Positions 49,200 to 59,639 of a stretch of 64,000 bases of DNA are shown piece after piece; the first letter of the stretch is position 1; the number at the start of each line of letters is the position of its first letter. The stretch covers positions 51,677,112 through 51,741,111 of the forward strand of contig OZ010590.1 of assembly GCA_963932145.1 (NCBI GenBank), read 5' to 3'. The notes below the pieces were generated by a model that saw only the letters and a program-made list of their open reading frames with translations, was not told where the DNA came from and ran no database searches. A program made the translations under genes and the position numbers. Source of the stretch: Acanthosepion lycidas. Taxonomy: Eukaryota; Mollusca; Cephalopoda; Sepiida; Sepiidae.

Positions 49200-50120
49200 T
49201 GCTTCCTTACTGTACCGTGCCTCCATAGATAAAGTGACAAATGTTAATACATTACTAAAATTCTTTTTGAAGTGTTGATTGCTTTTATATGTTTGTTTAA
49301 AAGCTACTGTCTTCGGTTTGGATACTTGAGTAATTGTTTCAAATTTAGGCCAGTTTGAAAAACAGCACGACTTCAGCTGATACTCATTTTTGACTTGGAG
49401 AGAATATAAATCTTCACTACCAGGTCGTTTTATTGCCTTATAAAATTCACTGAGGAAATTTGTTACTTGAGGAGTTGGCAAAAGCCTATCTTGAATGCGA
49501 CCGTGAACCTTGGTAACTAGGGCTTTCTTTCTTTTTTTTTCAGTTCATAATTATTGTTTTTGGTCTCATCTCATATTTTTTATAAATCGTACAATTTATT
49601 TCATTTTCATTCAAAAAATTAATTCTTAATTTTTTAGTCGGTTTAACTGCAAATATTCATTATTTAAATTTTTTTTTTTTCATTTATAGTCAAATAATTT
49701 TATAATTTTATTTCAAATAATTTATAGTCAAATAATTTTAGTTTTATACTTAAAATACTGTCACAAAATAAATAATTTTCACAACTTTTAAAATTGAAAG
49801 TCACCTTTAGAAATTATTCTGTAGCTCGTGTATGTCATTTCGAAATGGCGATTAAGGGAATATATACTAGTAGACAATTTGACTTAATTCCACCTTTGAT
49901 TTTAAATAGGAAAGTCACTTTAGATTGTGATTTTAACTTTCCAATGCTTTTTGGTTGGCAAACAGTTGTATTGATATACTTATTTGGAATGTGTTAATTT
50001 ATGACTAAAAAAGACTTTCTGATAATATTTGCTTTTTGATAATCTTGCTCTCCTCACAAGAAAATTGGAAATACTGACTTTGTTGAAATGTTGAGATTTG
50101 CAAAAATACATTAATCGATA
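49200..50120. other. AT-rich unique part of duplication B
   Basis: Counterpart of 43300-44235. No gene is recognised; about 15 bp of GCACTGACATTTT-like sequence present in A near 43677 is missing here. Confidence 0.4.
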
Positions 50121-50212
50121 AGCGTCCTGGGTATGACGATAAACTACATCCGCCTCCTGGGTATGACGATAAACTACGTCCAACAACAAGGCCTCAGATA
50201 ATGTTTTCGGAA

Positions 50213-50451
50213 AATGTTGCCAGCTATACGTTTTTGAAACAATAATGTTGCCAGGTATGCGTTTTTTAAACAATGTTGCCAGCTATACGTTTTTTGGAAA
50301 AATAATGTTGCCAGCTATGTGTTTTTGAAACAATAATGTTGCCAGCTATGCGTTTTTTGAAACAATAATGTTGTCAGCTATACGTTTTTTAGAAAAAATA
50401 ATGTTGCCAGCTATGCATTTTTGAAACAACAATGTTGCCAGCTATATGTTT
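50213..50451 (+). repeat. Minisatellite, ~32-36-bp unit, duplication B
   Basis: Same AATGTTGCCAGCTATACGTT units as copy A, with a 3-bp loss (AAT) in the second spacer. Confidence 0.9.
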
Positions 50452-50502
50452 AATAGTACTGTATATTTAATATATGTATAGGTATATGTGTATGTATGTA
50501 TG

Positions 50503-50506
<4 letters not shown>

Positions 50507-50577
<71 letters not shown>
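50507..50577 (+). repeat. (TA)n microsatellite, duplication B
   Basis: About 35 TA repeats against about 21 in copy A. Confidence 0.95.
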
Positions 50578-50579
<2 letters not shown>

Positions 50580-50702
50580 CCCACAGTGGTTGATATCCAC
50601 CCAACCAACCAACCAATTAATCGATAAATCACGAAATATCCATTTACAAAATTGATTTCAAAGTAAATAAAGAAATTATTAAAAACAGATTCATAAAAAA
50701 AT

Positions 50703-50970
50703 CTCTCTCTCTCGCTCTCCTCGTCTTTCTCTTTTTCTCTACTCGTCTCAGTCCACATCTCTATTTCTTTCCGTCTCCTCGTTTATCTCCTCTTCTCTAT
50801 CTCTCTCTCTTCAGCTCTCCTCCTCTTCTTGTCTCTTTCTCTTCTCCTCTCGCTCACCGTCTCTCATCTTCTTTTTGTCTCTATCTCTTTCTTTTCTCCC
50901 CTCTCTCTCCCTCACTCTCTCTCGCTCTCTCTCGCTCTCTCTCTCGCTCTCTCACCCCCTCTTTCTCTCT
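50703..50970 (+). repeat. CT-rich polypyrimidine tract, duplication B
   Basis: Counterpart of 44790-45060, with extra CTCGCTCTCT units near 50930. Confidence 0.9.
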
Positions 50971-51199
50971 GTACTGGTATCTTCGTTTCGATTTTTATTT
51001 CTTTACACGTCCTTCTTTCTTTCTCTCCTCGTTTCTATCTTTTTATACACATACCCACGTTGATATTTACATTTTGTAGTCATTCTTTTTGCATATATTG
51101 TAATTTTCATTAAAAACTCATCTCTCAGTATCGACATTCTCGAAAAAAATGTTACCTGGGGAAACGTTACAAAAGTTTTTTCCATCTCTGTGTGCAGAC

Positions 51200-51480
51200 A
51201 CGGGCACTTCGACGTAGTGTTATGGTTAACAAGCTCGTCTCGCTAGATCAATTACAACTGAATAGTGAGTTCGATCCTCACTGGGCGCCCCATACTTTCG
51301 GCTTTGTGCCACATCTAAGCTACGCTTGGGAAATCATTTTGGGCGCCTCGACGTGGTGTAAGGGTTCGCAATCTTGTCTCATTAGAACCATTACAACTGA
51401 GTAGTGAGTTCGATCCTCACTGGGTGTTCCCGACTTTCGACCTTGTGTCACATCTAAGCTATGCTTGGAAAATCCCTGTG
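51200..51480 (+). repeat. Tandem dimer of a tRNA-like SINE unit, duplication B
   Basis: Both units keep the complete GTGAGTTCGATCCTCACTGG B-box region that copy A has lost in its first unit. Confidence 0.6.
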
Positions 51481-51979
51481 TGCTGGAATTTTAAACAATT
51501 TTTCCGTAAATAAACGCTGGATGAAATGTTTTACGTTTTTAGTCTGGCACAAGTCTTTGATAGTTGAATGTTCAGTGAATATCAAACTCACTATATTGAA
51601 GAATTGGTCTATGAGAACAGCTTACTAACTCTCATACTTTAGAAAAGCGCATTGATTAAGATTCTTCAGGTAGAGAGATGAAAAATTTGTCGATCCAAGT
51701 TAGCACGCCTCCGGGTTGGTCATCGTTATTTTGCGCACTGCCCCTCAATTATTTGCAAACAGATTGTCCCTGGGTACGGATGAAGCAATGTGTGGTCTTT
51801 AAAGATAGAGGAGGAGAGACGAAGAGAGAGAGAGAAGAGGAGATAAACGACGAGATGGAAAGAAAGGAAGATGTAGACTGAGACGAGTAGAGAAAAAGAG
51901 AAAGACGAGGAGAACGAGAGAGAGAGATTTTTATGTATTTCCCATGATTAGTGGAAAACAGCACAAGAACAACGTTTGT

Positions 51980-51980
<1 letters not shown>

Positions 51981-52024
<44 letters not shown>
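51981..52024 (+). repeat. (TTA)n microsatellite
   Basis: About fourteen uninterrupted TTA units, absent from copy A. Confidence 0.95.
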
Positions 52025-52093
52025 GTGTACTCGTGCCCTCAAAATTGACTGGAAAATGAATGTATTATAAATAATATATATTATATAAAAAAG

Positions 52094-52326
52094 ATGAGCC
52101 CAAAATGCGATTTACAGGTCGGGGACACTAAAATCAAGCAGGCGCAGAAATTTAAATATCTGGGAAGTGTTCTGACAGAGGACGCTAAGTGCGACGCTGA
52201 GAGGCGTATTGGGAAGGCCAAAGACGCATCCCCGAAGCTGGGTAGAGAGTTACAAGACAGGAGGATTTCGTTGGTAACAAAGAAAAGAGTACTGAACTGC
52301 TACGTGATATCTGCCCTCCTTTACGA
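52094..52326 (+). pseudogene. LINE ORF2 fragment (KYLGS region)
   Basis: Translation includes KCDLQVGDTKIKQAQKFKYL, GSVLTEDAKCDAERRIGKAK and LVTKKRVLNCYVISALLY, the segment between RT and C-terminal blocks of the lineage seen at 42309. Its 3' end matches 42308-42372 almost base for base, after which the two diverge. It ends exactly where the GA-rich direct repeat begins. Confidence 0.85.
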
Positions 52327-53079
52327 GAGAGAGAGAAGAGGAGATAAACGACGAGATGGAAAGAAAGAAAGATGTCGACTGAGACGAGTAGAGAAAAAGA
52401 GAAAGTCTAAAATTTATAAGCACCTAAGGAAAAATATCCTTATATTATCCTCATAAATGTTCCATATTTACAACCAAAATTATGTTTAATGCAAAAGTTC
52501 TCAAACCACAACATGTTTTTTATAAACTTTGGAATTTCTGAGTAATCCTTGACAGTTCGTAGATTCAATTTGTAATTTCAAAGTTTGCTTATTTCTCATC
52601 CTACAAAGTGCAACATATCATCAGATTTTTTTCTTTTTTTTCTCAAGCTATTACCAAATTTGACAAGATACGCTCCGAATCGTAACATAAAAACTGCATT
52701 TAAACTATTTAGTTGTATAAGCTTTTAATTGCAATTCATAAATTATATAAATGAAGGATTTGATGCGAATAAAAAAAACTCTATCGATGACGAATGAATT
52801 ATTACAAGAATTGTTCTCTACTTTTTTAATTATAATTTTTAAAGTTTCTTTCTTTATATTTTCTTTCTCTTGCCTGCATCATGTCTATTTATCTACCATT
52901 TTGTTTACTTATTTTTTCTAGTATCCATAAATTTTTTTTCATCCCATTCTTGAATTTTTCAATTGTTTTCTTATGTCCTCTTTCTTTTCTTAATTTTAGT
53001 CAAGTTTTTGGCTGCTGCAAGCAATCTTCCTCTTTTCCTTTGCTCTTTTTCTTGCTTGTTTCTTTTTTTTGTGTTACAG

Positions 53080-56007
53080 AATCAATATAATCGTCAGTGT
53101 TAATCAATACAATCCTCAATGTTAATCAATACAATCCTCAGTTTTAATCAATATAATCGTCAGTGTTAATCAATACAATCCTCAATGTTAATCAATACAT
53201 TCCTCAGTTTTAATCAATATAATCGTCAGTGTTAATCAATACAATCCTCAGTTTTAATCAATATAATCGTCAGTGTTAATCAATACAATCCTCAGTGTTA
53301 ATCAATATAATCGTCAGTGTTAATCAATACAATCCTCAATGTTAATCAATACATTCCTCGGTTTTAATCAATATAATCGTCAGTATTAATCAATACAATC
53401 CTCAGTGTTAATCAATATAATCGTCAGTGTTAATCAATACAATCCTCAGTGTTAATCAATATAATCGTCAGTGTTAATCAATACAATCCTCAGTTTTAAT
53501 CAATATAATCGTCAGTATTAATCAATACATTCCTCAGATTTAATCAATATAATCGTCATTATTAATCAATACAATCCTCAGTTTTAATCAATATAATCGT
53601 CAGTATTAATCAATACATTCCTCAGATTTAATCAATATAATCGTCATTATTAATCAATACAATCCTCAGTTTTAATCAATATAATCGTCAGTGATAATAA
53701 ATACAATCCTCAGTTTTAATCAATATAATCGTCAGTGTTAATCAATACAATCCTCAATGTTAATCAATACATTCCTCAGTTTTAATCAATATAATCGTCA
53801 GTATTAATCAATACAATCCTCACTGTTAATCAATATAATCGTCAGTATTAATCAATACAATCCTCAGTGTTAATCAATATAATCGTCAGTGTTAATCAAT
53901 ACAATCCTCAGTGCTAATCAATATAATCGTCTGTATTAATCAATACATTCCTCAGTTTTAATCAATATAATCGTCAGTGTTAATCAATAGAATCCTCAGT
54001 GTTAATCAATATAATCGTCAGTGTTAATCAATACATTCCTCAGTTTTAATCAATATAATCGTCAGTGTTAATCAATACATTCCTCAGTTTAATCAGTATA
54101 ATCGTCAGTATTAATCAATACAATTCTCAGTTTTAATCAATATAATCGTCAGTGTTAATCAATAGAATCCTCAGTGTTAATCAATATAATCGTCAGTGTT
54201 AATCAATACATTCCTCAGTTTTAATCAATATAATCGTCAGTATTAATCAATACAATTCTCAGTTTTAATCAATATAATCGTCAGTGTTAATCAATAGAAT
54301 CCTCAGTGTTAATCAATATAATCGTCACTGTTAATCAATACAATCCTCAGTTTTAATCAATATAATCGTCAGTATTAATCAATACAATTCTCAGTTTTAA
54401 TCAATATAATCCTCAGTGTTAATCAATACAATCCTAGGTGTTAATCAATATAATCGTCAGTGTTAATCAATACATTCCTCAGTTTTAATCAATATAATCG
54501 TCAGTGTTAATCAATACAATCCTCAGTTTTAATCAATATAATCGTAACTATTAATCAATACATTCCTCAGTTTTAATCAATATAATCGTCAGTGTTAATC
54601 AACACAATCCTCAGTTTTAATCAATATAATCGTCAGTATTAACCCATACAATCCTCAGTGTTAATCAATATAATCGTCAGTGTTAATCAATACAATCCTC
54701 AGTTTTAATCAATATAATCGTCAGTATTAATCAATACAATCCTCAGTGTTAATCAATATAATCGTCAATGTTGATCAATACAATCCTCAGTGTTAATCAA
54801 TATAATCGTCAGTGTTAATCAATACATTCCTCAGTTTTAATCAATATAATCGTCAGTGTTAATCAATACAATCCTCAGTGTTAATCAATATAATCGTCAA
54901 TGTTGATCAATACAATCCTCAGTGTTAATCAATATAATCGTCAATGTTGATCAATACAATCCTCAGTGTTAATCAATATAATCGTCAGTGTTAATCAATA
55001 GAATCCTCAGTGTTAATCAATATAATCGTCAGTGTTAATCAATACATTCCTCAGTTTTAATCAATATAATCGGCAGTGTTAATCAATACAATCCGCAGTT
55101 TTAATCAATGTAATCGTCAGTATTAATCAATACAATCCTCAGTGTTAATCAATATATTCGTCAGTTGTAATCAATACATTCCTCAGTTTTAAACAATATA
55201 ATCGTCAGTATTAATCAATACAATCCTCAGTGTTAATCAATATAATCGTCAGTATTAATCAATACAATCCTCAGTGTTAATCAATATAATCGTCAGTGTT
55301 AATCAATACAATCCTCAGTTTTAATCAATATAATCGTCAGTATTAATCAATACAATCCTCAGTGTTAATCAATATAATCGTCAGTGTTAATCAATACAAT
55401 CCTCAGTGTTAATCAATATAATCGTCAGTGTTAATCAATACAATCCTCAGTTTTAATCAATATAATCGTCATTATTAATGAATACAATCCTCAGTTTTAA
55501 TCAATATAATCGTCAGTATTAATCAATACAATCCTCAGTGTTAATCAATATAATCGTCAGTATTAATCAATACAATCCTCAGTGTTAATCAATATAATCG
55601 TCAGTATTAATCAATACAATCCTCAGTGTTAATCAATATAATCGTCAGTGTTAATCAATACATTCCTCAGTTTTAATCAATATAATCGTCAGTGTTAATC
55701 AATACAATCCTCAGTTTTAATCAATATAATCGTCAGTATTAATCAATACAATCCTCAGTGTTAATCAATATAATCGTCAGTGTTAATCAATACAATTCTC
55801 AATGTTAATCAATACATTCCTCAGTTTTAATCAATATAATCGTCAGTATTAATCAATATAATCGTCAGTGTTAATCAATATAATCCTCAGTTTTAATCAA
55901 TATAATCCCCAGTTTTAATCAATATAATCGTCAGTTTTAATCAATATAATCCTCAGTGTTAATCAATATAATCCTCAGTTTTAATCAATATAATCGTCAG
56001 TGTTAAT
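53080..56007 (+). repeat. 22-bp minisatellite, expanded allele (~133 monomers)
   Basis: 2.93 kb in which two monomer types largely alternate: AATCAATATAATCGTCAGTG and AATCAATACAATCCTCAGTT. This gives a 44-bp higher-order dimer. Variants include ACATTCCTCAG, ATAGAATCCTC and GTTGATCAATAC; blocks sharing the same variant order recur, so expansion copied multi-monomer blocks. No coding capacity. Confidence 0.97.
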
Positions 56008-56456
56008 ATATCTTTGTCAACCCTCTGTCCTTTCAATATTCTCCTTTCGATAATCCGCAAGTCCCTTGACAACAGACTGCAACAATCTTCAATGCTAACA
56101 TAACCTTTTATTTTTTATTTCTCTTCTCTCTCTTTCTCTTTCTCTTTTTCTCTCTTTCTCTTTTTCTCTCTCTCTCTCAACATGTTTCCGAGTGTGTAAG
56201 GCATTATCCACGGCCAAATATGATTTTATGCGTTTCCCTGTTCCCACTTCTTGTCTAATAGTTTTTGCTGAAATGCCTAACAAAAAGTCTTATAAAATAA
56301 ACCGTCTCTTATGCCATTATCCTATCTGACCGCCTAAACTCTTGTAGTCTGTGAAGTCCCACTACTTCCACAGATCTAAATTCTAACCGTGCTGGGTATG
56401 ACGATAAACTACATCCGAGTCCTGGGTAAGACAATAAAGAATAATCGCTCGGGTCA
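56008..56456. other. Duplication B, downstream of the minisatellite
   Basis: Counterpart of 46867-47317. CT-rich tract at 56120-56178; no gene is recognised. Confidence 0.4.
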
Positions 56457-56560
56457 GGAGGTTTTGAGGAGCGTGGAATCACCTCTTAATTGCTGGTGTT
56501 CACAGGTCCACTTTGACCCGAGGTGGTAGTATCTGTTAGGGTCCCCGCTATGGGCAAATT
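56457..56560 (+). repeat. Dispersed repeat R, copy at end of duplication B
   Basis: Retains more of R than copy A does: GGTGGTAGTATCTGTTAGGG and CCCCGCTATGGG match the minus strand of 35541-35600. Confidence 0.85.
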
Positions 56561-56697
56561 GATAACCCCCAAACTGCGATCAAATACTATGAAAATGTAA
56601 AAATAGGTTTTAGTACCAGCAATATATTTTTGAAGAAAATAAATATTACCAGCAATATATTTTTGTAAAAAAATACATTTTTGAAGAAAGAAACATT

Positions 56698-56767
56698 ACC
56701 AGCAATAAAAAGTCTTGTCGGCAATAAATAACCCATTGAGATTGATATGCCGTAAAACAAAAACCAA

Positions 56768-56829
<62 letters not shown>

Positions 56830-56890
56830 TAACCAGCAATAGAAATCTTGTCGGCAATAAATAACCCATTGAGATTGATATGCCGTAAAA
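56698..56890 (+). repeat. Two ~60-bp direct repeats around a (GATA)n tract
   Basis: CAGCAATARAAATCTTGTCG-type repeats followed by GCAATAAATAACCCATTGAG and ATTGATATGCCGTAAAAC occur at 56698-56758 and 56832-56890. About fifteen TAGA units (56767-56826) lie between them. Confidence 0.9.
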
Positions 56891-57249
56891 CCCGACACCC
56901 ATCCTAAATTCTAAGCTTAATTTTGAACAACTACCTCAGTTTGCATTCATTTTAAGAGGATGATTAAATGATGTTTGTTTTGAAAGTGAAATCTTTATCC
57001 TTTCTTCGTTCCTCGTAAGAAATGATCAGCAGTGTGAATAATAATTGCTTTTTATCCTGTTTCCTTCAATCAAAGCTACAGAAAAATAGAATTAAAGTTA
57101 TTATTGCAGAAACACAAATGAAAAGACTACTCAGTAAGTTTTATTATTATTCGAGTTTTGACATATATTTGCGTGTTTGCTATAAATGGGCAGCAAAACT
57201 AACAAGAAAGTTGCTTTGTATAAGTATTTCATAGTATGTTACGAAAGAC
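56891..57249. other. AT-rich DNA without recognisable features
   Basis: A 70-codon plus-strand frame (57022-57234) has no recognisable motif and typical AT-rich spacer composition. Confidence 0.3.
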
Positions 57250-57410
57250 AGGATGCGTACTACTCCTGACCTCACCCATTCCCGACCGTGGAGGAAGCCA
57301 GATGGGGCAGGGGTACAGGACAGTGCTTTGTAACCCTCGCTTTCTTATCAATATTTGCTTTTATCTACCTACATTTACAGTATATACGTTACAAATTAAA
57401 CTAAACAAAC
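57250..57410 (+). repeat. Dispersed repeat S, first copy
   Basis: CCCGACCGTGG, AGGGGTACAGGACAGTGCTT, TGTAACCCTCGCTTTCTTAT and CTACCTACATTTA line up with the copy at 57815, with about 75 percent identity by eye. Confidence 0.65.
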
Positions 57411-57536
57411 TGGTATCAGTTCTTTCTAGATGATTGAGATTGGGTGATGATCCTGTTGAGATACAGGCTGATGTACGATTACAGAATTCTTCAAGCAGAC
57501 TTAATGGCCAAAAATTAAGACCATTAGTATTAAATA

Positions 57537-57616
57537 TTAGGTTGATGCAAAAATAATGTCGTTTTCTCACATATGTTACTATGTGAGAAAACGTCATTAT
57601 TTTTGCAACAACCTAA
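57537..57616. mobile_element. Mariner-type palindromic MITE, 80 bp
   Basis: TTAGGTTGATGCAAAAATAA at the left end; the right end is its complement with one change (GCAACAACCTAA). TA duplications lie at 57535-57536 and 57617-57618. The interior continues the palindrome (TTTTCTCACATA/TATGTGAGAAAA). Same termini as the MITE at 39666 but a different core, and the length equals that of the human MADE1 consensus. Confidence 0.92.
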
Positions 57617-57814
57617 TAGTATCTGATAGCAATCTTAAAAGAGATGCATTCCTTCCCAACCCTATCTGAAATTTCCAAAACTACTTTTTGCAAAAGTCCA
57701 AGGTATATAAATAGATTGGCATTTTCATTTACATTATATTGCTATTCAAACTCTAATTAGCAGTACTATTAGTTGGTAAAAAAAAACAAAAAAAAACAGG
57801 ATTAGTCTGTATTA

Positions 57815-57965
57815 TCCTACCCCCACCCCGACCGCGGTGATGGATTCAATCCTGATTAGGGGCACCAGTCAGTACTTTGTGACACTCGCTATCTTATGAA
57901 CATTGGCTTTTTTTTCTACCTACGTTTATATATATTTATATATATTATAAATTAAACTAAGCACA
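57815..57965 (+). repeat. Dispersed repeat S, second copy
   Basis: CCCGACCGCGG, GGGGCACCAGTCAGTACTTT, GTGACACTCGCTATCTTATG and CTACCTACGTTTA correspond block by block to 57250-57410. Confidence 0.65.
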
Positions 57966-58439
57966 ACTGAATATTAAAGGATAAAAAATTTCGCGGATTT
58001 TGACGTCATTCCGGGGTTGTTGTTTTTTCGTCCAAATCCGTGAATTATGTTTTGCGAGCGGTAAGTCTCAAAAAACACTCTATAAAATGCACTATTTTTT
58101 ATCCATAGTGTTGAATGTGTTAAAATTATTCAACTTTTTTAAAAAGAAAAATTGATGTTAAAAATTGCCACAAAATATTGTTGATTTATTTAAGATGGAA
58201 TGATCTATTACGACATATCTCTAATTTATACATTGTATTCATTTTCAATCTCTTGCGGCCCTCTCTTGAATTCGCACCGTGTTGGCCTTATATCCAAAAC
58301 CCAGACCAAGGCAATCTATCACTGTCAGAATACCACGCCCACGACGAAGTCCGGCCAATCGCTGGCCATTCTGGCCCTGGCCTCCGCATTCTGTAACAAA
58401 TCTTTACTGGTTATTTAAAGTCAGAAAATATTTTTAGAT
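57966..58439. other. Unassigned sequence with a GC-richer island
   Basis: 58250-58400 is GC-richer than its surroundings and open in two plus-strand frames (72 codons each), but neither shows a recognisable motif. It may be a fragment of another retroelement. Confidence 0.3.
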
Positions 58440-58600
58440 AATAATGATTTAATGATACAAATCCTACAAATTAACCCATAGCGAGGGGGATTCATAACTT
58501 AACTTTCCCAAGTTTATTTGCGCGTTAGTAAATATAACAAACCTGAATGGAACTGACACTCCGAATTACGTTTCCGAGCCGTTATCCATTACACCACCTG
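58440..58600 (-). mobile_element. SINE: tRNA-like segment and body
   Basis: Minus strand: AGGTGGTGTAATGGATAACG (A-box-like, tRNA D-arm region), TCGGAAACGTAATTCGGAG, then CAGTTCCATTCAGG (B-box-like). The body follows: GTTTGTTATATTTACTAACG, ACTTGGGAAAGTTAAGTTAT and GAATC. The body matches the SINEs at 43035 and 48945. It directly follows the 5S-like head at 58601-58719. Confidence 0.7.
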
Positions 58601-58719
58601 AGCTTTCAGCAATTGGTATTTCCAAGCGGTCACCTATCTATGTACTGACCAGGGTCGATATTGCTCAACTTCGGTGATCGTACGAAAACCGGTGTTTCAA
58701 CATGATATGGCCATAAGCC
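58601..58719 (-). pseudogene. Full-length 5S rRNA-like head of the composite SINE
   Basis: A 119-nt region, the length of a real 5S rRNA. It contains GGCCATATCATGTTGAAACA, CCGGTTTTCGTACGATCACC, GAAGTTGAGCAATATCGACC and GGTCAGTACATAGATAGGTG, then GGAAATACC. Internal promoter boxes A and C are recognisable with a few substitutions relative to general metazoan 5S. The 3' end fuses without a T-run terminator to a tRNA-like sequence, so it reads as a SINE promoter head rather than a functional 5S gene. Confidence 0.85.
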
Positions 58720-59639
58720 TAGTTTTTGAAAACTCAGTTATGTTCTTTCTATGTTATCAATCTTAGCCGTGAAGGAAAGTTCAATATATAACGGTCAGCA
58801 TTACGAAAAAGTAAGACATTGTTCGGTTGGTTAAAAGGTCATATTGATGGGCCAATCGGAAAATAGAAAGAAATAAAGATTTTCTGATGGCAAATAATTT
58901 TGTAAAGTTGGTTTCTTGAGCAGATATATGTTAACATCTGGAGAATTTCACTGCCACTGCCAACCGCCACTGACTATAAACTGTTATTCGAAGAGTGACT
59001 GTATTTAGTAAATGAAAAGAAATTCTGCACGTAATCACAAATACAAAAACAAATCGAAATTCTTTTAAAAATATTCGGGGTCGTCAGATTGTAATAAGCT
59101 TTACAAATATATGATGAGTAAATATAGTTTTACTTAATAACAATATTTTCTAAGAATTATCTCATTGAAAATGAATTTTAAATGATTTAAAAACTCATCA
59201 GCATCAGCTTCCAATCTTTTATTGCACTTGTTATTCTTTGATGGACCCCTCTTTCTTTTGTGGCACTTATCCTTCTGTCTGTTTGTCAAGTAGGTTTCTT
59301 GCTGTTTTCCTTTACTTCTCTTGACGTCGATATGCGTGTTAAATTCTGTAAGCCTTCTTTCCTTATTTATATATCTCTAAATTTTCAGTTGTTAGTAATA
59401 CGTTTTTTTTTTACTATTTCCTCTTCTTCAAATTTCCTGATTTGTCACGTGCTCTCTCCATAGTACCCTCAACATTCATCGGTAGACATACACATTTCTG
59501 TCGTTTCAATTCCCTTCTTTGTGACGAAATTAACCAGTTTTCATTACCAAATTTGAGGTGAGGGTAGCAAATTCTGACTGAGAACTCGTAGAAAAATTGG
59601 TCCCATGATGCACAGCAAGTCATCAGGTAGTAGATAACA
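58720..59639. other. AT-rich DNA without recognisable features
   Basis: No gene, RNA or repeat identified on either strand; short frames only. Confidence 0.3.

Larger units (their letters stand above)
51825..52408 (+). repeat. Insertion in duplication B flanked by direct purine-rich repeats
   Basis: A GA-rich segment of about 80 bp (GAAGAGGAGATAAACGACGA to TAGAGAAAAAGAGAAAG) occurs at 51825-51907 and again at 52326-52408; copy A has it once. Between the two lie a (TTA)n tract and a LINE fragment. The right-hand copy is the closer match to copy A (ATGTCGACTG versus ATGTAGACTG). Confidence 0.8.
48478..56538 (+). repeat. Segmental duplication, copy B
   Basis: Direct copy of 42572-47403 in the same block order, 8.06 kb instead of 4.83 kb. 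The excess comes from the 22-bp minisatellite (about +2.7 kb), an insertion at 51908-52408 and a longer TA tract. Confidence 0.95.

Noticed and set aside
53080..56007. CRISPR-like array of short repeats
   Set aside because: The monomers are contiguous 22-bp tandem repeats without unique spacers, in eukaryotic DNA with no cas genes. It is a minisatellite.
58250..58400. GC-richer island as a possible host exon
   Set aside because: Two overlapping frames are equally open, with no motif, no convincing splice sites and repeat-rich surroundings.
58601..58719. Functional 5S rRNA gene
   Set aside because: It has several substitutions in conserved positions, lacks a T-run terminator at its 3' end and is fused to a tRNA-like SINE segment.
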